From: Sialis fuliginosa
Lineage: Eukaryota; Arthropoda; Insecta; Megaloptera; Sialidae
Assembly: GCA_961205875.1 (NCBI GenBank)
Contig: OY540815.1
Coordinates: 11,222,001 to 11,286,000 of the forward strand
Length of the DNA stretch: 64,000 nt
Direction: 5' to 3'
Shown here: positions 33,818 to 45,066 of the stretch, in pieces
Layout: each line of letters begins with the position of its first letter
How positions within the stretch are numbered: position 1 is the first letter of the stretch
Position numbers and translations under genes: made by a program
Notes under the pieces: model-generated
Database searches by the model: none
Seen by the model: only the letters and a program-made list of their open reading frames with translations
Told to the model about the DNA's origin: nothing

Positions 33818-36119
33818 GAAACGCTTTGCAGAACTTCGAAATACAAAAATATAAAATTAAAAAAATTATAAAAATATGTTTTTTATAGATATAATAAAAT
33901 AAATCCGGACATTTATTAATTTTTATTATATTGAATTAAACTTATCACATAATAAGAGTTCTTATAACATATCATTCATTACTGTTTACCACGCGGCCAA
34001 TTCGGGCATTTCGCCAGTAACTTGAGTATATAAAAAAATTCTGTTGAGAATTTTATAAAAAATATTATCAGCAACAAAAGTATATCTATATGTATTTCCT
34101 AAAATATTTTGTCATTTGTTCGCGTGGGAAATTGTTAAAGAAATAGTGACGACGAGAAACCTCAAGAAATTGTAACAGCCATCGGCGAAATTCTCTATTG
34201 TTTGTCTGTTTGTTTGTTTTACAATAAAGTGTATTTGCTCTGACGCCCTTTGTTGTTGGCATCATACGTTAAAATTAAATAGACGGTATGTGGACTGAGA
34301 GAAACATAACAGCGAAACCTTGCCAAATAATATAGTGATGGATTTTAAAAATTTCAATTTTATTATTTATTACATTAAATTATTGACTTCCCAAAATAAG
34401 GGTTACTAGAATAATATTATTAACTAAAAAAGGACCAATGGTCGCAAAATGTTGAATACCACTGATTTAAAGTATTATCCTGTAGAGTGAAAATAATTTT
34501 GACAATCCGTTAACGTTTTTACTGTAAACACAAATGCATGTAAAAAAAGAAAGAGACAGAATCTACGTGTAGGTAAGTGGATGTTTATGGGCTGAAATGA
34601 GAACACTAACAATTGAATTTCGTTCGTAGAGCTGACCTTTCCTCTCCCCAATATTCCATTTCACCTTTCGGGAAACAAATCGCACCTTTTGTTCTGCTCA
34701 GGTGATAACTTTTTTCAACAGTGCGTGAGAAAATCGATGTACAGTAACAAAAAACTGCTATCATAATATTGTATCATGTAACATTGTGTCCAAAATGTAA
34801 ACATACAAAAATCAATTTTAATGTGTTACTTAAACTTTTCAGAAGACAAGCTGATTAAAGATATTTTTTTAAAGTATATATTCACTAATAAATTGTATGT
34901 CTTTCCTACAAGTATCTTTACAAAAATATTTTTTTTTGTTTTCATGGCGTGAATATGAATTAAAAATATAACTTATGTAGCGTTAAAGGCTTCAGAATTG
35001 TTCTATTTTCATTTCATATAATATTATTATACTTAGTTAATATTATTGTATTTAATACAATACCAATACAATAATTATATATTTAAATTTGGACATTTTA
35101 GTAAAAATAAACAATTAATGTAAATTCAATTACCATGTAAATGTCATCAAAACAAAATAATTAACAATTCATATATGTATATATTTATTATATATGTTTG
35201 TTCACATTTATTTGCTGTTTTTTGATAAAAAAAACACATATTTAGTGTACCAGAAAAATAAATAACAGTTTTTTTTCACTCTAATAAATTCTAATTAATG
35301 ATTTTACCCAGCAAATGTATACATACAATCTATAAAATATTCATTAAAAAGTGTATGTATACATATATATAGATATACTGTAGAAAGAATCTCATCGTGG
35401 AAAATTTGCATGTGAAAATGGCATCCAACAAGTAATAGAAAAAAAGTATTATATCTTACATCTATATGTTTTTATCTTGAGTTTCGCTATATTTTCGTTT
35501 TTATATCTATTTACATTTTCTTCTATTTATTCTTCGGCACGACTTCCAGAAAATAGTTGAATATTTTTTGGGCTTAACCCTAGACCGATCGATCCTTAAG
35601 TTCATAATGCTGTGAGTTTAAAATCAAAATTTGTAAACGTATTAACAACAGGGGAACTTGGACTTTCATAATTGAAAATTGAATTTATAAATTATATTAT
35701 TCTTTCTTTAATTTTTGAGATAATGAGGTAGGGGTATTAGGGATTAAGGGGTGACTAGCTCTCTGCAAAAAGCATAAGCAATTTGCATAAAATATAACAG
35801 TAAAAAATATATTTATTTCTATTTAACCTCTCATAGTATGGATCCAAATGGGGCATTTTATTTTACAAAAAAAATGAAGAAACATTGGATATACGTTTGA
35901 TAAAAAGCCTTGACTTAACTATTTTGAATTATTCGTATTTCTGTAAACTGAAAATGATACTTCGTCACTACTAATCAAGACTTTACTAAATTAAACAGAT
36001 TCGACAAAAAGTAGAGCTTTGACCTCTAAACAACTAAAGTATATTTTCTCTTCTGCTTGAATTATTTGAACTGCAAACTTACTTCCTCCTGCTTACTCCA
36101 CTGAAAAAAACTACAGTCA
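33818..36119. other. Noncoding stretch
   Basis: AT-rich. At 34430-34464 ACCAATGGTCGCAAAATGTT and GAATACCACTG resemble the inside-to-end of a hAT terminus. 34620-34715 is GC-richer and ends TTCTGCTCAG, acceptor-like, with no supported exon. The remainder shows nothing. Confidence 0.45.
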
Positions 36120-36460
36120 ACTCACTTCACTTCACTTAAAAAACAAACAAACACAAAAAAGCAAGTTGAGCAGTTGTAAACACATATATTGCGGATGTTG
36201 AAGTGAAGACTCATCAAGTTGGCGTTAGCACGAACTTCTTGAACTTGGTCTAGACGATGTTATCGCCCTCTCGAGAGATGAACCAAAAACAAACATGTTG
36301 TTTAAATACCGCCCCGCTCGGTGTGTGTATCGAGATTGCTTCACAAATTTCTTGTCAACATAATTCTTCCTTTATTATCGAGATCCTTTACAACACCAGC
36401 TTCTTCCTTTCATCCCGTTTGAATACATATAATGTTGTTTACTTGTTTATGTAAACAGTT
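36120..36460 (+). other. GC-richer island with a 65-codon frame
   Basis: The frame 36257-36454 starts MLSPSREMNQKQTCCLNTAP and is Cys- and Ser-containing, but no domain is recognised. A segment near 36220-36236 (TTGGCGTTAGCACGAAC) is nearly repeated at 56436-56452 (TTGGCATTAGCACGAAA), so part of it may be repetitive. A short TCACTTCACTTCACTT tract precedes it. Confidence 0.2.
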
Positions 36461-39400
36461 TTTAGAGGTGTGTTTTATTATCAAAATTATTGTTATTCTT
36501 ATGTTTTTGTCGTTTCAAAGTGTTTCTTATATGAAATTGTATGAATAATGAATACATATGTATAACAATTCGTACTAGGGATTTTATCTTGTATATTTAC
36601 GATATTACATGTATACATACTTATATATGTATATAATATGATATATGATATTAGTGGTGGCGCCAAGTCTGTCATACCCGCACATATTAGTAAAATTTGT
36701 AAGACAATTTGAAATTTTAAAGGCTGGTAAAAAATAACACAAAAACAAATTTCAGAACAAAGGTAATCATAAAAATGAACAGCTAATGAATGATAGGAAC
36801 AGATGTCCAGCACCTCCACCATTAATTTATAAAAAATATAAAATTCGTTGAGTGTACGAGACTTGGTGCCACTGCTACAGTGTTCAGATTCAATATTCGG
36901 TCATTTTATTCCATTTTAAACAAACACATTTTTATATAATGTAAATACGAGTTTATTTAAAACTAATATATGCATATTATATAATATATAATATTAAGTT
37001 AAGGTCTGTTAATTCAAATAAAGGTTATAGAATAATTATAAAATATTTGAAAATTGATAAATTGTTACTTGTTAATTGGGAAAAAAATGCGTAGTAATTA
37101 TATTTTTCTTTCTTCTTTTCTCATTTCTCGTCATAACCATTTCCAAAGTAAATTTTCCTTAAAAAAAGCAGGAAAATATTTTCCAGCAATTGAAACTAAA
37201 GAAACTTAACCACGCGAAGAGAAAAATAACGGAAGGTACCTACTGATGATATTGTCGACAAAGTAAAAAGTTTTGTAAGGGAACATGAAAATATTTTATA
37301 AAAGGAAGAAAAACAATGCAGCTTTTCAAAGAAAAGTTACGAACCGTGATATTTGAACAACTGGAGCTCGACAAGAAAGCAATTTATGAATTTTTGTTAA
37401 ATGTACAATATTTATTAAGACATAAAATATTTATGGACAACTGGGAAACATAAAATTACGATTGTGATTATTAATTCTCATGCCACATATTTCGTTAAAT
37501 GATCAGTGTTGTCATGTAAAAAATTGATATTATTATGATCTATTTTATAATCTTTAAAAAATCTTTTATATTCATAATCAGTATCGATTATAATATCTAA
37601 AATTGAAATCCAAAAGTATTTTTAATATACTTGAATAATAAATCTGACATTCATGTTATAAAGTTGAATGTAAAACAACCTTTTTAAAAATAAAATCTCT
37701 CTTTTCCCACAAATTTATTATTGATTGATGTAATCTATTTTAGAAAGCCCAGAAAATCTTTAACATAATCTTACAAGGAAAAAATCAAGTAAGATTACAT
37801 CATCTTACTTCAATCGAGTACAAGTTTTCAGTATGAAAGTTTTTACTGCCGATAGAATTTTCGTGATGGGTTTCATACAAACATGGCGGAAAGTTGAAAA
37901 TTGTAGTATCAATACTGAATATACATATATACGAATATATACATGTGCATCCAATGCGATTAGCGAAGGTTTGAGAAGTTTTTCATATCTAACTTGCGTA
38001 AGCCAAAAGCGATGGTGGAGATAAAAAAAATATTTATCTTTTTTTGAATAACATAAAGAAGATAATATTTTTTCGTTTTATATTATATTAAAATTAATTA
38101 ACTTCTCGATGTAGGTTTGTTTTTTAAATACTGATATCTGAAACAAATATACCTACATATTATCGTACGCCTTGTATTTTTTTGTGGAAAAAGACTGCTC
38201 CCTACACTTTGTTTTATAAATAAAATTATACGCATCAAAGACTAATGTCTATCTGTAACGCTCGGTTACTATAGCATCGTCGTAAATAATATGTTTACAT
38301 GTATATTATTACCAAAAAAATATCTTTTTTCACAATTAAAGTTTGTAGAACACCGATTTCAAACCACTGTTATATAGTAGAATAACGTTAACGTCTAGGA
38401 AAATTCTAGAACATTCTGTAGGTTACCTTAGAGCTGATAAAAACACTGCAAAGAAGAATCACAGATGTTGTAACAACCTTTAACACTTGAGTGAAAATTA
38501 AATAACATCTTGACGCATGAGTCACGTGTGAAGATTTATAGTTCAATTAAACAACTCACTCACGGTTTGTTTTAATTAAACGTTTTATCTCGACACGTAT
38601 GAATATTATTTCAGTTGAAAAACGGCGTACAAATGAGATTTAATGTCCACGTAGAGAAAAGTTAGAGTCAGTTAACCCTTTTAAGTCCGGATGTAACTAT
38701 AAGAGAATTAGTATGTAATTTATTTTACCGAAGTTATTTGCGATGTTAGGAAAAATTTTACCCTTTAACCCTACATGTTGCCTCAGGAGTATTGTAAGAA
38801 GTGAAAAGTTTTACCCTTTCTTAATGAAGTTTATAAATGTTGTACAAAGTATTTTTGTAAGTAAGTTTCGATTAATTATTCAGTCCTTGTATGGTTAATC
38901 TTTTAATCTTTTGTTTTTGTTACACATTAAAAAAATCATGTATTAAGATTAAAAAGAAAATCATTTTAAAATATATGTAGCTACCTAGATACTAACATTT
39001 ATTATTAAGTATTAAAAAATACAAAGCAAACATTCTTGCATAAATATTTTTCCAGAATAATGTTATAAAAAAACCGCACAGGTATTCTTTGAAAAACTAC
39101 CGAAGATAAAATCATATCAAGTACGAAGGAATTTGTGGAAAGGTTTCAGATTTTGACGTGTGCTTTCTAAGAAGCTCGCAAACGATTTAATGTGAAATTG
39201 ATAAAAAACCAATATTCCTATCACAACCTCTTGGCGAAGATAAAAAATATTTAAGAAGCATTAAGAGAAAAACTTTATCTTTAATACAAAATGTTGAAAT
39301 GCTTTTTTCACAATCCAATAAAGTTTTGACACTTCATAAAAAGGTGAGTAGCTGTTTATTTATCTGGAACAATTTGACGTATTCATATGAAATATGTACA

Positions 39401-39677
39401 TACGATTTATTTTGATATTTATATACTAAAAAAGAAAAATATTATTACAAAATTTTGGTGGCACGTATATTATTTTGACATTTAAATTAATTTCGCGTGA
39501 TTATATACATTTAAATCATCGTCAAATCATGTCTAATTTTCGAGTAGCTCAGTATTTATATGGAAACCTAAAGGTATATAAGAAAATATTTTTGGTAATA
39601 TGCCAAACAAAAATTTTTCAAAATTTTGTTTGGCACAAACTCGATACAGGAATCCACAACCACGGGCCTGGTATTTT
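36461..39677. other. AT-rich noncoding stretch, possible regulatory patch 38380-38640
   Basis: No gene is recognised; a 107-codon minus frame (36499-36822) is AT-driven. At 38511-38532 GACGCATGAGTCACGTGTG combines an AP-1-like TGAGTCA with an overlapping CACGTG E-box, within a GC-richer patch. A GATAAAA and AATTAAAC-type homeodomain cores lie nearby. Regulation is only inferred. Confidence 0.4.
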
Positions 39678-39747
39678 AATTTACTTCTTTTAAATGCAGG
39701 GTTGTAATGTAGGATCATTACAACCCTGCATTTAAAAGAAGTAAATT
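39678..39747. repeat. Perfect 32-bp hairpin, 6-base loop
   Basis: Left arm 39678-39709 begins AATTTACTTCTTTTAAATGC and continues AGGGTTGTAATG. The loop is TAGGAT, and the right arm 39716-39747 is its exact inverse. This is the longest perfect snap-back in the window. It has no flanking T run and lies in no frame that uses both arms. Such precision implies recent origin or selection on structure. Confidence 0.97.
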
Positions 39748-39833
39748 CTGTAACTACAACTTTGCCTAATTAAAAATTCAGATGACTTTTAATTTTTTTA
39801 ACAATTCGTTAAAATCTATCCGCTTCACTTAAA

Positions 39834-40160
39834 ATGTTAAAATTCTTAAAACATTGTCCCGTTAATCAAATCCCTTTGAATGTAATACGAATAATTAAAA
39901 ATGTATCATTAATAACAATTTGTCTTTTGGGAACAATGCAGACCGTAATTGTTCGTAGACAGTTTCCTTTGAAAAATATTCACACCCACTTTAATACGGG
40001 ACAAATGAGAGCCTTCATCCGCCAGCGTTACTCATTTGTTGTTTCGTGGTTAATTGCCCAGATACGTATAGATGGCGCGTCGGCATGGGATATTCTGTCG
40101 TTATCGATTCAACGCCGTTCGTTAAGCGCCAGCATATTCGTCGTAATAAATATTAGATAA
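39834..40160 (+). CDS. Unrecognised 108-codon open frame over a GC-rich island
   Basis: The frame starts MLKFLKHCPVNQIPLNVIRI and ends ...SIFVVINIR. The second half, roughly 39950-40145, is GC-rich (for example CATCCGCCAGCGTTACTC) and encodes GQMRAFIRQRYSFVVSWLIA, while the first half is AT-rich. I recognise no domain. The island also carries GTGGTTAATTGCCC and TTATCGATT, homeodomain- and DRE-like short sites. A conserved regulatory element is at least as likely as a gene. Confidence 0.18.
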   Translation: MLKFLKHCPVNQIPLNVIRIIKNVSLITICLLGTMQTVIVRRQFPLKNIHTHFNTGQMRAFIRQRYSFVVSWLIAQIRIDGASAWDILSLSIQRRSLSASIFVVINIR

Positions 40161-40329
40161 ATAAAGAACTAATATTCCTTTATTTTTTTACGCAAGGAGA
40201 TCATTTTTTTCTTTACCAGAAACCTCTAATTATTATTGATTTTTCAAAATAGTGATAAGAAGTTATATATTATTTTATAAAATCATTTAAATTTGTTTGT
40301 TTGTAATGCTCATTTTGTTCATAGCTTTT

Positions 40330-40942
40330 GAAAACATCGAGAATCCGTAATAAAAATATCTGCAATGGGAGCCACGGGAATTTCTTTTACGTAATCCTGA
40401 CCGTGAAGAGTGTACATGATTCTTATTTTATTAAAACATATTTCTAACAAACTAATAAAAGATAGAATAAAATGAATGGAACATAAATTATAGATTTCTT
40501 CTCTGTTATGAATCATTTGAATTATAATACTTTTTTTTTGAAAAAATGGATACAACATAAATTATAGATAATAATATTACCTACAATTTTTTTTACATTT
40601 TTTTCTAATTCTCACTATTTCAAAGTAATTCAAAAAATTCAGTAAACATCCGTATCCGGTTGAAATATCGTTTTAAGAAATAGAAGGTTTTCTTCCCAAA
40701 AATTAATTTTAAATATAAAATTTCACCCTTCTACGATTTGTCGTATTTGAGTTACAGTTATTACAGACCGACAGACAGATAGATCGACACAGAAACATTT
40801 TGGCGAAAATAGTCAAATTGGTTTCAGGGAAGGTCAAAATAGATAATTTCATCAAAATCCGGATTTCTAAAAAAATCGGCTTAACAATAGGTACTTATTT
40901 ATACAATATGTATATTTCATATATACATGGGTATAAGAAAGT
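40330..40942 (-). repeat. Dispersed repeat B, copy 3 (clearest)
   Basis: On the minus strand it begins ACTTTCTTATACCCATGTAT at 40942 and follows copy 1: AAGCCGATTTTTTT, GAAATCCGGATTTTGATG, GACTATTTTCGCC, GTCTGTCGGTCTG, TAACTCAAATACGACAAATC and AGAAGGGTGAAATTTTA. It contains two ATTATAGAT-bearing segments, suggesting an internal duplication. It ends with TTTTAATAAAATAAGAATCA and a distal segment readable as MYTLHGQDYVKEIPVAPIAD followed by IFITDSR, in a 79-codon frame (40319-40558). The same segment in copies 1, 2 and 4 carries stops or substitutions. Confidence 0.78.
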
Positions 40943-41179
40943 AAAACATTGATCACATGATCTTCCAAGGTCTTTTCCTTTTGAAACATTGATACTTTTT
41001 TCACTTTAAATTACATACAAATTAATAAAAGAAACTTTTTAATAAAAGAAAGTTTTTTTCTTGCAAATTTTCAGTCATTGATTTTCTAGCTAATGTCAAT
41101 ATTGTCGTCGAAATCTTTATCAGAAGTGTTTTGAAACAATCCGTAAATGTCAAGAACACCACAATAACAAACATTTAAT
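40943..41179. other. AT-rich noncoding stretch
   Basis: Nothing recognisable. Confidence 0.5.
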
Positions 41180-41200
41180 TTTCCTTGGCTTCACAACTAC

Positions 41201-41374
41201 TCAAGTTTCGACGATTATTTCCCCTGCGATCAAACGTACCAGATCCCGGTGACATTGTTGCGTTAGTACAACACAACGCCACGCTACTACAGCGCCATCA
41301 AGCGGACTAACGGAGAACTTACCACCATCAATGCCCCCACACTGACAGTAGGCTGGTCTAATTGTTTCTGTCAT
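41201..41374 (-). CDS. Candidate 57-residue frame in a GC-rich island
   Basis: On the minus strand an ATG at 41374 opens a frame to TGA at 41201, starting MTETIRPAYCQCGGIDGGKF and continuing with SVSPLDGAVVAWRC. Upstream of the ATG the frame stays open for about 30 more codons. The composition (Gly, Cys, Val, Arg, few Asn/Lys) differs from chance frames here. A GTAAGT inside it (GATGGTG|GTAAGTT, minus strand near 41323) could instead be a splice donor ending an untranslated first exon. No homologue is recognised. The island 41180-41400 could be a promoter or first exon. Confidence 0.25.
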   Translation of the reverse strand: MTETIRPAYCQCGGIDGGKFSVSPLDGAVVAWRCVVLTQQCHRDLVRLIAGEIIVET

Positions 41375-41399
41375 AGAGGAAATGGTCGACGCTTCGAGC

Positions 41400-43701
41400 C
41401 GAACATTGTTTTCTTTTAATTGTGAGGCATTTTTCGTTTCATTGATGTAAAAGCATATTTTCTATTGTGTAGTTTTATTAATATATTATAGCCAGTCAAA
41501 ATATGGATATTTATATCAATTAAGAAAAGGGATAAATGTATTCGTTACGAATAACGACGTTATCTCAAAATCAGAGAACAAAAACAATTAACAAGTACCA
41601 TCATAATTGGAAATATATAAATATCTAGTATAACTATAAAAATCATAATAAAATTGAAACAAAAAACATTTGCTCTAAAACAATAATTATAAGTAAAAGT
41701 TCATTGTATACCATATTAAGCTCTAGAATTATCAAATGTGAAATCCAAAGATTATATAGAGATATAGTAAAAAAACAAGATTTGGTGTCATGATTTTGAT
41801 AAGGATCCAATTAAGTAAATTAATTTTTCGAAATCTGCTGACTTCCTTCTCACAAAAGTTGAATTTCAATGTTGACGTTAATTGAACCAAAATAGCTTAG
41901 TTTTTCCTGTCACTGAATCCATTTGTGTATTCATATGGAGCGTTTCTTTATTCTTTTTAAAAGACTCAATATAATGACACTTGCGGCAATTTTCTTTTTC
42001 GATTTCATGATAGCGATTGAATGCGGAATAAATCAAATGTCGTACAAAAGAGTACGGCATAAATGTACGGTGGCATATGTAAACTTTTTATACATATGTA
42101 TATATTGCAAACATTTACGTTGAGAGATGTCTGTACAGACTTATATCGTGAACAAATATCAAAACATTTAAGTCACGTTTCATCTAGGTGTAAACAGTTT
42201 CTTCAATTTAATATAAGACATTAGACATACATGTCGTGACATAAGTGTCCAGGTGTAAACGAAGCTTTAGCTAACAATCACTCTTCAACAATTTTCCACT
42301 TTATCTATCATCCGAAATCCGAACTAACAACATCGAGCAACTTGATCCAGCATTAACAACATGGCTCACTTGATCAAGCTACCATTTTGTAACAAAGTAT
42401 ATATTTTACTTAATCAATCTAGCGTATCATCAGTAAAGATCATTTATATTTGCTGCTCAGCCCTTATAATGTGTTTAATTACAGTAAGCCAGTATCTTAT
42501 GTCTTCTACTTGATCTATGAATGTACATACATGTACGTATTATAACAGACACCAATTATTTTGATAGTAGTAATTTGGTGTAACTTAAACTTGCACGAAT
42601 TAAATGTGAAATTTAAATCTAATTTCATTATTAATCTAGTCAGAATATATATTTACGTTTGTGTTGGAAAATTAGATACCTGAGATTCTTGGAAATATAA
42701 TAGGAATATTAATTTTTAGTTGTCACTTATTTACATGATTGTTTAAATACTTTCTGTATCCACAATAGACTATATGTAAGTATATAATAATCTATGTAGG
42801 TACTTTGTTTAAATAATTTATTTTGAAAATAAAGTTTATATATATGTTATAACTTTATGACACTATTTGTTGTATTCGTGAGATATTAACCCTGCGATAG
42901 TGGCGTTAAGTTTTACAGACTCAATGAGTTTCTTAGTAGCTGTTTATTTTTATTTACCCCCGAGCCATAGGAAGCGAGATATTTGTGAAAAAGTTTTTCG
43001 TTACCTTAGACCTTCAATATCGTTGGAGACTTTTTACACGTTTTTTAAAATACTGTAATGAAGGTGTATACAAAAATTCAGCTCACTGCTATTTTTTTCG
43101 CAGATTGGTTGTTTTTATGTCTTAAATTACTGGACTATATTTACATTTTCATGAGAAGTTAAAATACCTACTTTAACCATCCCTCACGTTTGGGCAGCCT
43201 TGAAGGAAGCGAGAAACAGTTGTCACTTGGAAATCTTGAGTAGGTGTCTATATAAATCACCTCTGAGCTCTCTATTAAATTTTCATCCACCTGGAGCTTG
43301 GTATTGAGTCGAAGAGCAAGATAAATGTACAAATCTGACTTAATGTTGATGAAAAGCTCAACAAAACGCCTATTTTGTTTTGTTTGGATAAAGTGTTATG
43401 TCTGTCCCTAGGTCTCTAGATCTCCCAGAAGTAATTTCAATCTCTGTACATATTTGCACAGTGACTTTGTATTGAATGCAGTGCAAATATACGACGGATA
43501 AAATTTTGTACAGCAGTAACAATATTATGTTTGCCGAGCATAATGTAGCGAAGATGTTAAAAAACTCAAAAGAAATATCCATGATTTTTATATAATTCAT
43601 TTTCTTGGAGATTGGCATCAATGTATCAATTAATTAATTACATCTTTCGAAGTATACGAAGTACATGATGTTAATCGATTTTTCATTTTTCAAAAACCAA
43701 G
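41400..43701. other. AT-rich noncoding stretch
   Basis: No gene is recognised. Overlapping frames at 41878-42123 on both strands, and a minus frame at 43370-43621, show chance-like composition. 42880-43330 is slightly GC-richer without a sustained frame. Confidence 0.5.
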
Positions 43702-43920
43702 CAGAGTTCACATGAAGACAATATTCATAACAAGACTATATTGTATTGCCCCATGCTTCGCAAACAACTTGTCTTGCATTGTCTAGCAAAGATAGAAAGC
43801 CGAGCTATTTCAGAAGACAATAGAGTAGTTTTTGTATCGTCCTTGAATCGTAATTCACAGATGGACACTATTGTCTTGTCTGGTTGTCTTGTCCAGAATA
43901 TTTTTCTCGCGTGAACTCTA
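43702..43920. mobile_element. MITE with CAGAGTTCAC terminal repeats
   Basis: The left end CAGAGTTCACATGAAGACAA and the right end, read inward, TAGAGTTCACGCGAGAAAAA are inverted repeats that extend through AATATTC and ACAAGAC, about 36 bp with mismatches. The 219-bp element is noncoding and contains several GTCTTG/CAAGAC units. CAGxG-type ends and size suggest a hAT-derived MITE, but no clear 8-bp target duplication is seen, so the superfamily is inference. Confidence 0.68.
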
Positions 43921-44099
43921 CTTAAGTGTTAACGATTTTATAATATATATAACTTTTGTAAGAATATTTTTTTTGAAAATGTTCAATTTTATGAAATGAA
44001 GCAAAATAAACAGAAATTTCTGTATTTTAATAATTTTTTAGTCGAAAACTATCATTTTTTTTTTAGAAAAATTATAAAATTAAAAAAGTATTTTGAATT

Positions 44100-44231
44100 A
44101 AGCAAGGATTCTCAGATAATTGTTTTTTTAAGTTTATTAAAAATTTTTTATGCAACTTTTTTTATATAGAAAAAATTTTGAAATTAAAAAAAAAATACAA
44201 ATACATAAAAATTATCTGAGAATCCTTGCTT
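44100..44231. repeat. Foldback with perfect 22-bp arms
   Basis: AAGCAAGGATTCTCAGATAA plus TT (44100-44121) is exactly inverted at 44210-44231. The 88-base spacer is extremely AT-rich. Arm length and spacing are compatible with a small-RNA precursor or a tiny foldback element. Confidence 0.93.
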
Positions 44232-44953
44232 GGATCTAAGTTGTTTTTGTTTCTTGAGGTTTCTGTTTGTTTTGCTCCATTTTCTAAAAAAATGACATTT
44301 AAAAAAAATTCAATTTTTCGTAAATTACGAATCTGAAACAAAAAAATATGGGTTTATATTTTAAAAAGAAAAGTTGAACCTGAAAATCTCTCAAAGTGAC
44401 TTTTCTAAGGCCACCTCATAGTGTTAATATTTAGCGCCTTCGAAACCATAAAACTTTTGTCTGGAACATTTTTCTGAACTTACGTTATTTTGAAAATAAT
44501 CTATTGGAAAGTCTAGTCTAAAACACCCGGTACATATATACATAATAACGATTTCTTTGTTTTCAAAATACATGTCTAATTAACTGAACAATACCTCGAT
44601 AACAAAACCAATAAAAAACAAATAAATACTACTCTCTGTAAAAACTAGTGAGTATATTATTGTCATTCACAACAATAACTTTACAGTCCTCTGAACAATT
44701 TGCGACAAAGCATACTTAAATAATTGGACCGAGAAGAATTCAAAGCAGAGTAAATAAAATCATGTAGAAAAACATCTACATATATCATTTCTAAATAGAT
44801 CTTTTCGTTATAAATATTTTTTGTGACTTATATTAAAGGAATTCAACAATATTTTCTTTACATTAGTAGATCAGAGATAGTGAACCTTTTTGTATTTGGT
44901 TAAAACTACAAGATAAGCGGGAGATCCACCACCGAACGAAAAAAAGCATTTAT
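44232..44953. other. AT-rich noncoding stretch
   Basis: Nothing recognisable. Confidence 0.5.
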
Positions 44954-45066
44954 AATACAATTAAATGATTCTAGATTTTAAATAATTTATTTAATTGTAT
45001 TTTAAAATTCTTGTTAAGAAGGTATTTTTTAGATTCTAGAAAATACCTTCTTAACAAGAGTTTTAT
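44954..45066. repeat. Two adjacent inverted repeats, the second a perfect 20-bp hairpin
   Basis: First, AATACAATTAAAT (44954-44966) is inverted at 44989-45001. Immediately after, TCTTGTTAAGAAGGTATTTT (45009-45028), an 11-base loop and its exact inverse (45040-45059) follow; flanks extend the stem about six more bases with one mismatch (TAAAAT against GTTTTA). No gene is associated. Confidence 0.9.
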
